DNA of 5,998 nt. It comes from Prevotellaceae bacterium. Lineage in GTDB: Bacteria; Bacteroidota; Bacteroidia; Bacteroidales; UBA932. The notes beneath the pieces were generated by a model. It did no database searches, was not told the DNA's origin, and worked only from the letters and a program-made list of their open reading frames with translations. Location of the stretch: NCBI GenBank assembly GCA_031268055.1, contig JAIRXY010000166.1, forward strand, positions 1 to 5,998. The letters run 5' to 3'. A program made the translations under genes and the position numbers. How positions within the stretch are numbered: the first letter of the stretch is position 1; the number at the start of each line of letters is the position of its first letter. Shown piece after piece: positions 5,917 to 5,998 of this stretch.

Positions 5917-5998
5917 ATGAAACTACTTCGTTATATCAAAGAAATAGCGTTGGGGATATACCACTTGCTTCAGGGCATGTACATTTCGATGCTCAACA
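5917..5998 (+). CDS. nuoI: Start of NADH:quinone oxidoreductase (complex I) subunit I (partial)
   Basis: ATG at 5917 is the first start after an in-frame TAA (5911-5913) and stays open to the right edge, giving 27 residues: MKLLRYIKEIALGIYHLLQG then MYISMLN. An N-terminal helix leading into a GM-x-(I/V)-(S/T) segment is how NuoI begins before its FFRPKVT-like conserved stretch, and nuoI is the expected gene after nuoH. NuoI carries two 4Fe-4S clusters (N6a, N6b) that pass electrons to N2 in NuoB; the cysteine motifs would lie beyond the window. No Shine-Dalgarno is adjacent (GGAG at 5895-5898 is too far). Assignment rests mainly on position and a short match, so it is less certain than the other nuo genes. 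Confidence 0.75.
   Translation, partial: MKLLRYIKEIALGIYHLLQGMYISMLN

Overview
The window reads as a Bacteroidota (probably Bacteroidales) chromosome segment carrying the first part of a respiratory complex I (NADH:quinone oxidoreductase, nuo) operon on the + strand. Three things point there: nuoC and nuoD are fused into one reading frame; the order is nuoA-nuoB-nuoCD-nuoH-(nuoI) with no nuoE, nuoF or nuoG; and TAnnTTTG promoter -7 boxes are present while most starts lack a Shine-Dalgarno sequence. Species cannot be told from the sequence alone.

Layout. Positions 2-178 hold the C-terminal end of an unidentified protein with a terminal membrane helix, closed by two successive intrinsic terminators (177-198 and 238-265). 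Positions 266-1036 are mostly non-coding: an orphan TAnnTTTG box (316-323), the decayed 3' end of a transposase gene (about 508-765, two or more in-frame stops), a possible 46-residue membrane micro-ORF (762-902) and the likely nuoA promoter (948-955). Then come nuoA (1037-1390), nuoB (1381-1998) and nuoCD (1967-3619), all overlapping. A 319-base AT-rich gap (3620-3938) follows, with a four-unit 12-bp tandem repeat. nuoH (3939-5003, GTG start) is next. A ribbon-helix-helix antitoxin gene (5073-5306) and a PIN-domain toxin gene (5303-5704) sit between nuoH and the start of nuoI. About 210 bases of degenerate-looking sequence follow, and nuoI (5917 onward) runs off the end.

How it works together. 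NuoB, NuoCD and NuoI form the quinone-reducing connecting arm. NuoA and NuoH form the membrane foot next to the quinone chamber. The remaining membrane subunits (J-N) are expected beyond the right edge. With no EFG module here, the electron donor of this complex is open.

The most notable feature is that the normally compact operon is opened twice, before and after nuoH. The second gap holds a type II toxin-antitoxin pair whose toxin has Tyr where PIN-family RNases have their first catalytic Asp. Nothing here looks like a wholly new system. The invaded operon and the probably disabled toxin are the points worth a second look.
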